This document shows positions 26,599-35,611 of a stretch of DNA of 64,000 nt, in pieces. Source of the DNA: Treponema sp. (GTDB lineage Bacteria; Spirochaetota; Spirochaetia; Treponematales; Treponemataceae); assembly GCA_017553635.1 (NCBI GenBank), contig JAFZKN010000015.1, positions 1-64,000 of the forward strand, in the 5' to 3' direction. The translations under genes and the position numbers were made by a program. The notes beneath the pieces are model-generated. The model ran no database searches and was not told where the DNA came from. It was given only the letters and a program-made list of their open reading frames with translations. Each line of letters starts with the position of its first letter. Position 1 is the stretch's first letter.

Positions 26599-26755
26599 GG
26601 GAATAGTAAACAGGGGATAGGGGATAGTGATAAGGGGAAAGCCTTCCCCTCGGCCGCACTTCGTTGCGACCTACCCCTTCGCCTAAGGGCGCTGCGCCCC
26701 TTAAAAACCCCGCCTGCTTATGATAACTATTCCCTATTTACTATCCCCTATTCCC
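26599..26755. repeat. 157-bp element with inverted ends and G-rich runs
   Basis: The ends GGGAATAG (26599-26606) and CTATTCCC (26748-26755) are inverted, and the similarity extends inward imperfectly for about 30 bp. The core is GC-rich. The right end supplies the TAG stop codon of glycyl-tRNA synthetase. Four G-runs between 26599 and 26638 could form a G-quadruplex on the plus strand. The CTATTCCCTATT tail recurs at about 1396-1408. Confidence 0.7.
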
Positions 26756-28253
26756 TAACCACAGGTTTGTAGTTCTTAATAGCCTTCTGTATGAAAGTTA
26801 CAAGGTCATCCAAAGCTACTCTTTCCTGTTCCATTGAATCGCGGTAACGTACTGTTACTGTGTTGAACAATTCGTTTGGAGTTCCGTCGTCTTTCTTTTC
26901 CTGAATTGTGTCGTAGTCTACAGTTACACAGAAAGGAGTACCAACTTCGTCCTGGCGGCGGTAGCGCTTACCTACTGTTCCTGAAGTATCGTAGTCTGTT
27001 ACAAAGTCTTCCTTAAGCATGTGCTGGATTTCTTTTGCCTTTTCTGCAAGACCATCCTTCTTCATAAGTGGAAGAACTGCAACTGTAATAGGTGCAAGGC
27101 GTGGGTCAAGGTGAAGAACTGTTCTGTAGTCTTCTGGTTCTCCAGGTGCTGCAACATTCTGCTCTTCGTAACCTTCGCACAAGAACATAAGGAAGTTTCT
27201 GTTCAAACCAGCAGAAGTTTCGATTACGTATGGAACGTACTTCTTGTTTCCGTCTTCCTGATCGATATAAGACATATCCTTCTTAGAGTATGTCTGATGC
27301 TGTGAAAGGTCAAAGTCTGTACGGCTGTGAATACCTTCAATCTCTTCAAAACCGATTGGGAAGTTGTATGTAATGTCGTATGCATCTTTTGCATAGTGTG
27401 CGAGCTTGTCGTGGTGGTGCCACTTGAGCTGCTTTTCAGGAATACCGTACTTCAAATAGAACTGCCAGCGGTCTTTTCTCCAGCGGTCAAATGTTTCATC
27501 TTCAGTTCCTGGTTTACAGAAGTATTCCATTTCCATCTGTTCAAATTCACAGGTACGGAAAATAAAGTTCTTAAAGATAATTTCGTTACGGAATGATTTA
27601 CCTACCTGAGCTACACCAAAAGGTACTTTCATACGGTTAGACTGAACGATATTCTTAAAGTCTGTGAAAATACCCTGACATGTTTCAGGACGAAGATAAA
27701 TCAAATGGCTGTCGTCTGCAATTGGTCCCTGATATGTCTTGAACATAAGGTTGAATTCGCGGACTGCAGTATATTTACGGTTTTTAGAACCACAAGTAGG
27801 ACAGTTGATGTTTGCGTCGATGAACGCTTTCATTTCATCGTGAGTCATTGTATCAACAGGTTTTCCCGGGTTTACATCAGGATTAGCTGCAACAAAGTCT
27901 TCGATCAATTTGTCTGCGCGGTGACGTGCATTACATTCAATACAGTCAACCATTGGGTCAGAAAAGTGATCAACGTGGCCAGAAGCCTTCCATGTTGTGT
28001 GATGCTGAAAGATTGCAGAATCAAGACCAACTACATCATCGTGAAGCTGAGTCATGTAATGCCACCATTCATTCTGAATATTTCTTTTAAATTCTACACC
28101 CAGCGGGCCGTAATCCCAGGCACCTGCCTGTCCACCATAAATTTCTGAAGCCTGATAAACAAAACCTCTTCTTTTACATAAACTGATGATTTTATCAAGT
28201 GTACATGCGTGCGGATCAAGCGACTGAGCTTTCTTTGTTTCTGAATTTGCCAT
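26748..28253 (-). CDS. glyS: Glycyl-tRNA synthetase (single-chain class II)
   Basis: This enzyme charges tRNA-Gly with glycine. The 501-residue protein is the alpha-2 (eukaryote/archaea-like, glyQS) type, not the two-subunit bacterial type. Class II signatures include GFVYQASEIYGGQAGAWDYG, FRNEIIFKNFIFRTCEFEQMEMEYF and the C-terminal anticodon-binding domain (APITVAVLPLMKKDGLAEKA). Cysteine pairs at CIEC and CPTC suggest a zinc-binding insertion. The final codons and TAG stop lie inside a dispersed repeat. The gene is divergent from the ABC ATPase gene with 150 bp between starts. Confidence 0.95.
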   Translation of the reverse strand: MANSETKKAQSLDPHACTLDKIISLCKRRGFVYQASEIYGGQAGAWDYGPLGVEFKRNIQNEWWHYMTQLHDDVVGLDSAIFQHHTTWKASGHVDHFSDPMVDCIECNARHRADKLIEDFVAANPDVNPGKPVDTMTHDEMKAFIDANINCPTCGSKNRKYTAVREFNLMFKTYQGPIADDSHLIYLRPETCQGIFTDFKNIVQSNRMKVPFGVAQVGKSFRNEIIFKNFIFRTCEFEQMEMEYFCKPGTEDETFDRWRKDRWQFYLKYGIPEKQLKWHHHDKLAHYAKDAYDITYNFPIGFEEIEGIHSRTDFDLSQHQTYSKKDMSYIDQEDGNKKYVPYVIETSAGLNRNFLMFLCEGYEEQNVAAPGEPEDYRTVLHLDPRLAPITVAVLPLMKKDGLAEKAKEIQHMLKEDFVTDYDTSGTVGKRYRRQDEVGTPFCVTVDYDTIQEKKDDGTPNELFNTVTVRYRDSMEQERVALDDLVTFIQKAIKNYKPVVRE

Positions 28254-28403
28254 TTTTAATACCTCACTTTACGACTCTGGCGTGGGCCGTTTTTGATTTT
28301 TTTTATCCTGGATGTTCCGGTGTGAATATTTCAGGATAGTAAAAATTATATTACCATAAAAGAATGACAGTGTATAGACACTACTATTTTTGAATGATAT
28401 ATT

Positions 28404-29147
28404 ATGAATATGGCAATTATTGAAGTTCAGAGCTTATGTAAAAACTACCAGATGGGAAAAATCACGGTTCATGCAGTTGACAATGCAAATTTTTCTATTG
28501 AGCAGGGTGAATTTGCTTCTATATCAGGTCCATCTGGAAGTGGTAAATCTACTTTACTTAATCTTATGGGCTTGATTGACCTTCCTGCATCAGGAAAAAT
28601 CATCTTGAATGGAATTGATGTTTATGCAGGACAGGATCTTGAATCTTTAAAATCCATGCCTCCTGCTTTAGATAATCACATTACACTCCTTCGCCGTCAG
28701 AATCTCGGTTTTATTTTCCAGAACTTCAATCTTATTCAGGTTCTCAATGTTTATGAAAATGTTGAACTTCCTTTAAAACTTGGTGCTCTTCCAGAAGAAC
28801 GCAGAATGAGCAGACAACAGGAAGCTGAATGGGTTGACTTCTTAATCGAAACTGTAGGACTTACAGACTGGAAGAATCACAAACCATCAGAGCTTTCCGG
28901 TGGTCAGCGACAGAGGGTTGCCATTGCCCGTGCACTTGCAACAAAAGCACCTGTAATCATGGCCGATGAACCTACTGCAAACCTCGATTCAAAAAACGGA
29001 GATGCAATTCTTGCCTTAATGAAAAAACTTAATCATGAATTAAAAACGACATTCGTATTTTCTACACACGATTCAAAGATTGTTGAAATGTCTGACCATG
29101 TAATTAAAATCAAAGATGGAACTGTTCTCGGTGAAGAAAGAAAATAA
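28404..29147 (+). CDS. ABC transporter ATPase, LolD/MacB type
   Basis: The 247-residue ATPase has Walker A GPSGSGKST, signature LSGGQRQRVAIARAL, Walker B VIMADEPTANLD and the switch His in FSTHD. The family is the MacB/LolD/FtsE group that partners with FtsX-type permeases. No permease follows on this strand. The two FtsX-type permease genes lie 3 kb away on the opposite strand and are the best candidate partners. Together with the LolA-like gene they may form a Lol-type lipoprotein exporter. The sequence also has an Ala/Pro-poor insert (residues 75-95) before the Q-loop. Confidence 0.9.
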   Translation: MNMAIIEVQSLCKNYQMGKITVHAVDNANFSIEQGEFASISGPSGSGKSTLLNLMGLIDLPASGKIILNGIDVYAGQDLESLKSMPPALDNHITLLRRQNLGFIFQNFNLIQVLNVYENVELPLKLGALPEERRMSRQQEAEWVDFLIETVGLTDWKNHKPSELSGGQRQRVAIARALATKAPVIMADEPTANLDSKNGDAILALMKKLNHELKTTFVFSTHDSKIVEMSDHVIKIKDGTVLGEERK

Positions 29148-29165
29148 ATCAGAGATTCAGACAGT

Positions 29166-30446
29166 TTAAAACGCAACGCTTAACTTTAACTGAGCAACAA
29201 CACCAACTTTACTTTTTGATCCATAATAAATCGGGAAGCCTATGTCCAAATCTGCGCATGGAACAAATCCGTGGATTTTACATCCCGGAATAATTGTACC
29301 ATACTCTTCAGAAACATCATGGAACCATTTTAAAGCCGCAGTACATTTACTGCCCCCTATTCTTCCCCATACACCTTCAAAAGTAAGATACTGTCTTAAA
29401 TAATCGCCAGTCGTAACAGGTTTATCCAAACCATACCAGTCAAGAATTGCCTGATATTCGAAGACAAAACCAAGATTAACTTTTTCTCTTGTTGCCCACC
29501 AGACAGAAGCAGTTACTTTCTGACGTGGATATGTCATTTCATCTTTATCATTCATTTCGAAGTGAGTAAAATACTGTGCGTATATATGGAAATCCCGAAT
29601 CTGGAAATTTATGTCTCCACCAACTGCAATCGGATATGCATTAGGGTCATTAGTTGCCCATGTACGGAAAAAGACGTCCATTGCAAAATTCCATATATTG
29701 GCTTCAAGTTTTGCAGCATACGCAAGGTTTCCCATACTCGCATTAACATCCTGATAAGCATTTGATGTTTTATCAAACTCTTCGTAATAAACAAGACCTG
29801 TAAAATTAAATTTTGAAAAAGGAATATCAAGAGAAACTGCAAATTTGGAATTCTGCATTTTCATTTTTTTATCGTAAAGAAGTTCTTCTGGATCAAAAAC
29901 ATCATCCGATCTGTCATCAAGAATATTTGTATCAAAGATTTTTGCATTTCCCCATGTAAGCTCTTTTTTACCAACCATGAGATATGCAACATCCCACAAA
30001 GCATAATTTATATAAAGCTCATAGAGACCAAGTTCCATTTCCGGGAACTTAACAAGAATAGTACCTTTAAATGAAAAAAAATCAGTTGGTTTTGATATAA
30101 ATGAAACTTTACTTTCAAAAACAGCACCCGGAGATGCTTCTGCAGGATAATAAACTGCACCACCAAGACGTGCCATTAAATCACCAGAAAGGATTATTCC
30201 TTTTCTTTCTGCTGGAATAGATGTCTGTTCCGGATTTTCCTGTGTTATAACCGGTTCAGTGTCCTCTTCCTGAGAAAACACTGAATCGATATCATCAAAC
30301 ATAGTCTCTTCTTCTAAAAGATCAACATGTTCATTCTGTTCTATATTGTCTGTTAAATTTACTTCCGGTTCTTCTGCAAACAAGCAGTTAAATGTAAAAA
30401 CTGAACATACAGAAAAAAATACAAATTTGCAGAAAAAATTTTTCAT
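29166..30446 (-). CDS. Predicted outer-membrane beta-barrel protein
   Basis: The 426-residue protein has a signal peptide ending near CLFAEEP, then an acidic low-complexity stretch of about 60 residues. The rest is rich in alternating aromatic strands (FAMDVFFRTWATND, VNLGFVFEYQAIL) and ends in LKLSVAF. The C-terminal Phe is the usual outer-membrane barrel signal. It is the last gene of the permease-permease-LolA-like run, 7 bp after the LolA-like gene, so it may be a substrate or component of that export system. I do not recognise a named family. Confidence 0.7.
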   Translation of the reverse strand: MKNFFCKFVFFSVCSVFTFNCLFAEEPEVNLTDNIEQNEHVDLLEEETMFDDIDSVFSQEEDTEPVITQENPEQTSIPAERKGIILSGDLMARLGGAVYYPAEASPGAVFESKVSFISKPTDFFSFKGTILVKFPEMELGLYELYINYALWDVAYLMVGKKELTWGNAKIFDTNILDDRSDDVFDPEELLYDKKMKMQNSKFAVSLDIPFSKFNFTGLVYYEEFDKTSNAYQDVNASMGNLAYAAKLEANIWNFAMDVFFRTWATNDPNAYPIAVGGDINFQIRDFHIYAQYFTHFEMNDKDEMTYPRQKVTASVWWATREKVNLGFVFEYQAILDWYGLDKPVTTGDYLRQYLTFEGVWGRIGGSKCTAALKWFHDVSEEYGTIIPGCKIHGFVPCADLDIGFPIYYGSKSKVGVVAQLKLSVAF

Positions 30447-30453
30447 TTATCGA

Positions 30454-31245
30454 CTAGTCACTCATTTCTTCAAGGAATTTCTTTGAGTATACAACATTGG
30501 ACTGCTTTTGAAAAGACACATTAGCAATAGTAATTTGAGTCTTCTCATACTGCATCTTTCCATCAATCTTTGTTCCCCGAAGATTATCAACTACAAGCAT
30601 TCCACTTGGAACAAAACGGTTATCTACTTTCTGATAACTAGGAATTGCAGTTGTACGTAAAAGCTGTCCTGAAAGACTATAATCTTCTTTCTTTCGGATG
30701 AGACCGTCATCGATGCTTACCCAGAGTTTTACAGTTGCATAGTCAACAGTTTTTTTCACGGCAGAAAGTTCATAATAAACGCAGTCAAATTTTCCAAGTT
30801 TAACTTCTTTATAATCTTTTATCTCATAATCATCTGCTATTGTCTGCGGAATAAGATCGCTGTTATTAAGTGCACTGTTCTGAAACCTGTTTCTTGCAGA
30901 AGTATACGTAAACTGTCTGTCTCTTGGATCATAAAACCAAATGTTTTTATCAAACTGAACGTATCCTTTACCCTTATCTGAATCAGGTCCAGTAATTACA
31001 ATTGTAAACATACTTGCAGAATCACGGCGATACATTACTGCGCTTGTAACAGACTTACCTGAGCCCGGTTTATCCGTAACAATTGTATAGTCTGCCTTAA
31101 AATCTGTTCCAGAATAATTGGTATTTTTATCGGCCTGTTTCAACAATTCAAGTGCCTTACCTTTTGTTACCTGTGCACTTAAAGGACTTAAAAGTCCAGC
31201 ACCTAATAAAAGAGTCAAAAGAATATTATTAAATGTTTTTTTCAT
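30454..31245 (-). CDS. LolA-like outer-membrane lipoprotein-sorting protein
   Basis: The 263-residue protein has a cleavable signal peptide (to about LSAQ) and a beta-rich body typical of the LolA-like 'outer membrane lipoprotein-sorting' family. Features are YTIVTDKPGSGKSVTSAVMY, NIWFYDPRDRQF, YYELSAVKKTVDYATVKLWV and a later strand RFVPSGMLVVDNL. It should carry lipid-modified cargo across the periplasm. It lies 22 bp after an FtsX permease gene and 7 bp before the outer-membrane protein gene, which supports a Lol-type system. Confidence 0.85.
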   Translation of the reverse strand: MKKTFNNILLTLLLGAGLLSPLSAQVTKGKALELLKQADKNTNYSGTDFKADYTIVTDKPGSGKSVTSAVMYRRDSASMFTIVITGPDSDKGKGYVQFDKNIWFYDPRDRQFTYTSARNRFQNSALNNSDLIPQTIADDYEIKDYKEVKLGKFDCVYYELSAVKKTVDYATVKLWVSIDDGLIRKKEDYSLSGQLLRTTAIPSYQKVDNRFVPSGMLVVDNLRGTKIDGKMQYEKTQITIANVSFQKQSNVVYSKKFLEEMSD

Positions 31246-31267
31246 AAATTTCCCCCGAATAAGGTTT

Positions 31268-32569
31268 TTATGTAGTTGCCGTAATAGCCCCTACAGGACT
31301 TACACGAACTAACTTACGTAATGTAAACAACACTGATAACAGCGTAGTTACTATAATAACAGATATAAAAGCTGCAATTTTTACTATATCAATATGCGGA
31401 TCAAGGTGTCCTCCGGTCAAAAAGAGGTCAAATCCAGAAATAAATGACAGATCAAAAACCGAGCCTATCTTTGTAATTATAAGGGAAAAGACAAATCCTG
31501 TAAAACAGCCCGATAAAAGAAGTACAAATGCTTCTGAAATAAAAAGTTTCATAATTCCGGAACTCATCATACCGATAGCCCTTAATGTTCCGCTCTCAAG
31601 ACTCCGCTTTATAACGATAACCCTGTACGTACTTGAAATACCTACAGAAATGATGATTACAAGAAGCAGTACAATAGCCGCAACAATAAGCCTTAAGGCC
31701 TGAACAAGAAGTTTTAAATCCGAAACAGTTGAATCGAGCGACACAAGATATCCCTTTCTTACTTTGGTAGTATCAGAGCTTCTGAAATCCTTATAGAAAT
31801 CCTTTTTTTCCATATCAAGCGGATACATCTGGATTTTCTTTGACATTTCACTATGAACTTTTTCAATATCTTTGCCGGATGGTTTTCCATTGACATAATA
31901 AAGACTTATTCTGTCAACAAGTGGATCATAATCAATGGCTTTGATCAGAGAATCGTAATTAACATAAGAGGTATACATTCCAAAAACACTGGCATCAAGG
32001 AAGATTCCTGTTACTACAAGATCAATTGTATTTGCATAATTATTATAAGTTACAGCAAAATAAGTTATAGAATCACCTACATGACATCCAAGCTTTTTTG
32101 CAATCGGTTCAGAAATTAAAACGGTATCCTCATATTCACCTTTATGATATGTTCCTTCAACAAAAGTGAATTTATCGAAAAGATCTTTTTCATTTTCAAA
32201 ATCAACACCGATGATGGCACGCTGCCTTACAGTTGTACCCTCGTAGTAATATGACTCCCCATGTTCTTCAGGGTCATGGTTATATCTTAAAAAAACTTTT
32301 ACATCTTTTCTATCACCAACACTCTCTTTAAGCATTTGAGCTTCTTCGAGAGCATCTGTCAAAGGTTTTGTAATACTATGACCACCCAAAAACAAAACGT
32401 CTCCACCATAATATTGTCTTGCTTTTTCGTTCATAGAAGAAATCATTCCATCAGTAACCATAATTGCGCAGAGCATAAGGCAAACACCCACTGCGCATAC
32501 AGCAAATAAAGATTTATACTGACGTTTCCGTTCTATAATTGATTTTACTGCAATATTAAAATAAAACAT
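31268..32569 (-). CDS. FtsX-family ABC permease (LolC/E or MacB type)
   Basis: The 433-residue membrane protein has the standard layout: an N-terminal membrane helix, a periplasmic domain of about 230 residues, and three C-terminal helices. Those carry SGTLRAIGMMSSGIMKLFISEAFVLLL, the coupling-helix region of FtsX permeases. It should pair with an ABC ATPase, most likely the one at 28404, and with the permease next door. AGGAG lies 9 nt before its ATG. It follows the first permease by 12 bp and precedes the LolA-like gene by 22 bp. Confidence 0.88.
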   Translation of the reverse strand: MFYFNIAVKSIIERKRQYKSLFAVCAVGVCLMLCAIMVTDGMISSMNEKARQYYGGDVLFLGGHSITKPLTDALEEAQMLKESVGDRKDVKVFLRYNHDPEEHGESYYYEGTTVRQRAIIGVDFENEKDLFDKFTFVEGTYHKGEYEDTVLISEPIAKKLGCHVGDSITYFAVTYNNYANTIDLVVTGIFLDASVFGMYTSYVNYDSLIKAIDYDPLVDRISLYYVNGKPSGKDIEKVHSEMSKKIQMYPLDMEKKDFYKDFRSSDTTKVRKGYLVSLDSTVSDLKLLVQALRLIVAAIVLLLVIIISVGISSTYRVIVIKRSLESGTLRAIGMMSSGIMKLFISEAFVLLLSGCFTGFVFSLIITKIGSVFDLSFISGFDLFLTGGHLDPHIDIVKIAAFISVIIVTTLLSVLFTLRKLVRVSPVGAITATT

Positions 32570-32581
32570 ATTTCATTACTC

Positions 32582-34057
32582 CTAAATATGTTCCATTGCA
32601 ACTACAGGACTTGTATCAAGTGCAATATGCACGGGATAAAGCCAGCCGATAACTGCAAGCAAAAGTGACAGGATCATACCACTGCAGATATTAGAAAAAG
32701 TAACCGTAGTTTCTAATTCTGTACCGCCAAAAAGTTGAACTAAATATGTATTTGAAAAAGTTATATGCATTAAAACTAAAATCTGATTACCGATAATTCC
32801 AAGTATACACCCGAGAATACCTGCAGTTATCGTAAGCATTAATGTTTCTAAAAGATATTCAACTGCAATAAATTTTCTACCGGCACCAATTGCACGGAGA
32901 GCACCTGTTTCTTTTGTTCTGTCCATTGCTGCAATAATCAAAGTATTATTTACAACAATAAAGCCTGTCCCGATAAGAAGAATAAGTCCGACGTTAAAGA
33001 TAAGGCGCATCCAGTAAATATACTGAGCAGACATTCCTGCTGCAGCACGCCACGATGACGCTGTAACTTCAAATTCTTTTTCTTTAAAGTACTTATTCAT
33101 TTTTTTTACAATCGAATCAGGATTTGCACCATCTACAACTTTACAGATTATATAATTCCATGTTGTCTGTTCTGATTCTTCAATTTCTGATAAATTCTTT
33201 TCTACAATCTGCTCTGTTACTATAACAGCAGGAACTTCTTCCGCTGATTCTTCCATTCCAGAATCTTCGCCAAACAAATCATCAGAAAAAAGACTGTCGA
33301 TATCTTCTGCTGCTGAATTTTCAATCAAAGTCGTTTTATCTTCATCAATTTGAATTTCCGCAGAAGACATTGATTCAATTCCTAAAAGAGAACGCAGAGT
33401 ATCAGGATCAATAAGAACGATATTATCCTGAAGATCATTATGAACTTCGTATTTATAAACAGCAGTCAATGGAACTGCACGCAATGTATATGAAGAACCG
33501 TTACTTGAAATAAACTGAAGTTCATCTCCTACACTCAACTGTTTACCAGTACTTTTTTCGAGAGACTCTTTCATTCTGTCAGAAAGCATTACACCTTTTT
33601 CACCGAGTTCAAATGGCTTACCCTCAAGAATTTTTATAGCCGTCATTATTTTAAGATATGAATTTGTTTCTACACCAAAGAGGACAGCAAGTTTATTTTT
33701 TGATTCAATTTTTAAAACTGCCTGACCTGTAAGCTGTGGAGTCATATATTGAATTTCTGAAAGTGATTTTACGTAATCATTTATGATATTATACGGAATT
33801 AAACGAGGAAGTTCAGACAGTTCTCCGGTTACAGGAGTTTCATCTCCAAAAAGGCTCATCGGAAAATCTGTCTTTGGTTTTACAACAATATCGCCTGTAA
33901 AACTTGAAGAAAAAGTTTTTTCAATACCATTACCCGTTCCATCAAAAACAGCATTTGCCATTACCATTACGGCAATAGAAAAAGCGATAAACAGAATTAT
34001 AACGATAGAACTTTTTCGTGAGGTTATATTTCTAAAGGCAAAATTCAGCGTAAACAA
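32582..34057 (-). CDS. FtsX-family ABC permease with acidic periplasmic insert
   Basis: The 491-residue protein has an N-terminal membrane helix, a long periplasmic domain and three C-terminal membrane helices, with RTKETGALRAIGAGRKFIAVEYLLETL in the coupling region. An acidic stretch at about residues 245-275 (DSLFSDDLFGEDSGMEE) is unusual for this family. The start is TTG 34057, supported by AAGGAT 7 nt upstream; there is no ATG in a better position. It is the first gene of the permease, permease, LolA-like, outer-membrane-protein run. Confidence 0.88.
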   Translation of the reverse strand: MFTLNFAFRNITSRKSSIVIILFIAFSIAVMVMANAVFDGTGNGIEKTFSSSFTGDIVVKPKTDFPMSLFGDETPVTGELSELPRLIPYNIINDYVKSLSEIQYMTPQLTGQAVLKIESKNKLAVLFGVETNSYLKIMTAIKILEGKPFELGEKGVMLSDRMKESLEKSTGKQLSVGDELQFISSNGSSYTLRAVPLTAVYKYEVHNDLQDNIVLIDPDTLRSLLGIESMSSAEIQIDEDKTTLIENSAAEDIDSLFSDDLFGEDSGMEESAEEVPAVIVTEQIVEKNLSEIEESEQTTWNYIICKVVDGANPDSIVKKMNKYFKEKEFEVTASSWRAAAGMSAQYIYWMRLIFNVGLILLIGTGFIVVNNTLIIAAMDRTKETGALRAIGAGRKFIAVEYLLETLMLTITAGILGCILGIIGNQILVLMHITFSNTYLVQLFGGTELETTVTFSNICSGMILSLLLAVIGWLYPVHIALDTSPVVAMEHI

Positions 34058-34158
34058 ACCGGCTATCCTTAAATGTATATTATTATTCCATTATAACGGA
34101 TAAGCGGATAAATAACAATTATACAGCAAAAAAATGAATTTTCTCCAGAAATCAAAGC

Positions 34159-35514
34159 TTAATGCCAGACAATCCAGAGTACGGCTGCAGCTGCGGCTGT
34201 AGTTAAAACCGTAAAAGGTGCACTGATTTTAAGGAAATTACCGAAATTGATGGGCTTCCCTTCTTTTTTAAGAATTCCCATAGCAACAACATTTGCAGAA
34301 GCACCGAAAGGAGTTAAATTTCCACCGAGACAGGAACCGATAAGGAGAGCAAACATATAAAGTTCTTTTTGAACCCCTATGTTGGCTGCAAGAGTTCCGG
34401 CTACAGGAAGCATTACGATTATATATGGAACATTATCTACAAAACCAGAAATAAGAACCGAAAAAAGCAGGATGAGGAAAAAGCCAAGAAATTTATTTCC
34501 GCGTGTGATGTTTGCAAGGAATACTGCAAAATCATCAAGAAGGCCTGTCCCTGAAATAGCGCCGACAATTACAAAAATTCCGATTAAAAAGAAAATAGTT
34601 TCCCAGTCAAGCTCTTTAACTAAAATCCAGATCTCAGTTTTATTTTTTTTCTGGCTGAATTTATACCAGATTAAACCAAGAAGTCCGAGCGCAAGTACAA
34701 AGAATCCAGAACTGTAACCAAGTTCAGTTGAGAAAAAAGAAATTACTGCAAGTCCCGCAATCATGGAGAGAAGAAGGTAAAGAGGAACATATGAAATTAC
34801 ATTTTCCCTTTCTACCTGAGGTTTTTCCTTTACACGACCGAAGATTGCATAAAAGAAAACACATCCTGCAAGCATTCCTGTCTGGATAACAAAAAAAATG
34901 GAAGGTTTTGAAAACTTAAAGAAAAAGTCGTTGAATGTATATCCTGCGTAACTTGCAAAAATCATACTCGGAGGATCTCCTACAAGAGTTGCAGTTCCTT
35001 CGAGATTTGACATTACGGCAAGACCTATCATAAACGGAACAGGATTAAATTTCAATTTTTTTGAAAGAGCCAGTGCAATGGGAGCCATAACCAAAACTGT
35101 AGCAACATTTTCTACAAATATTGAAATAATTCCCGTCATGGCAAGAATGAGCACAACAGCAATCCCTGTACTTGGAGAAAGTTCAACAAGCGCATCTGCA
35201 ATGCGTGCAGGAACTTTTGAATAAATAAAAAGAGCGGCTATTATCATTGAACCGATGTATATAAAAAGAACATTCCAGTTTATAAGCTCGAAGAAAATAT
35301 GATTCAGTAAACACCAGTCATTCTGAAAGCGGTGTGTTCCGAAGACATTGCCTGTAACAACACCTATTGTATTTCCTTCGTTAAATAAAACTCCAAGAAT
35401 GATAACAGCAAGCGCAGCAAAAGATGTAAACCAGACTTTTTTATCCTGAAAAATAATTACGAGAAGATACATTAAAAGCGCAAGCGCAAGCACTATAAAT
35501 TTAATATTGAACAT
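34159..35514 (-). CDS. ArsB/NhaD-family ion transporter
   Basis: The 451-residue polytopic protein belongs to the ion-transporter superfamily that includes ArsB, NhaD and SLC13. It has about 11-12 membrane helices in two repeats (VLAMTGIISIFVENVATVLVM and VLISGFVDNVPYIIVMLP) with paired motifs EN-VAT and DN-VPY. It probably exchanges Na+ and H+ or moves an anion. Arsenite transport cannot be excluded, but no ars genes are near. I start at ATG 35514 because the longer frame (ATG 35553) would read through the promoter and add non-hydrophobic codons. Promoter TTGCGG-17-TATAAT lies 7 nt before this ATG. Confidence 0.85.
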   Translation of the reverse strand: MFNIKFIVLALALLMYLLVIIFQDKKVWFTSFAALAVIILGVLFNEGNTIGVVTGNVFGTHRFQNDWCLLNHIFFELINWNVLFIYIGSMIIAALFIYSKVPARIADALVELSPSTGIAVVLILAMTGIISIFVENVATVLVMAPIALALSKKLKFNPVPFMIGLAVMSNLEGTATLVGDPPSMIFASYAGYTFNDFFFKFSKPSIFFVIQTGMLAGCVFFYAIFGRVKEKPQVERENVISYVPLYLLLSMIAGLAVISFFSTELGYSSGFFVLALGLLGLIWYKFSQKKNKTEIWILVKELDWETIFFLIGIFVIVGAISGTGLLDDFAVFLANITRGNKFLGFFLILLFSVLISGFVDNVPYIIVMLPVAGTLAANIGVQKELYMFALLIGSCLGGNLTPFGASANVVAMGILKKEGKPINFGNFLKISAPFTVLTTAAAAAVLWIVWH

Positions 35515-35521
35515 ATTCTGT

Positions 35522-35550
35522 ATTATACGACAAACAGCCTCTACCCGCAA
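35522..35550 (-). promoter_or_regulatory. Promoter of the ArsB/NhaD gene (leaderless type)
   Basis: On the minus strand TTGCGG (35550-35545), a 17-bp spacer and TATAAT (35527-35522), then 7 nt to ATG 35514. The same -35 type (TTGCGR) is seen at the FHA operon. Confidence 0.6.
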
Positions 35551-35598
35551 CATGAATCAGATAAATCTAAAAAATTATGCGTATAACTGAATTTGTGA

Positions 35599-35604
35599 TA
35601 TAAT
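35599..35604 (+). promoter_or_regulatory. -10 box of the OLD-like gene (leaderless type)
   Basis: TATAAT at 35599-35604 is followed by 7 nt and the ATG at 35612. No strong -35 box or Shine-Dalgarno is visible. Confidence 0.5.
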
Positions 35605-35611
35605 ATAAAGA

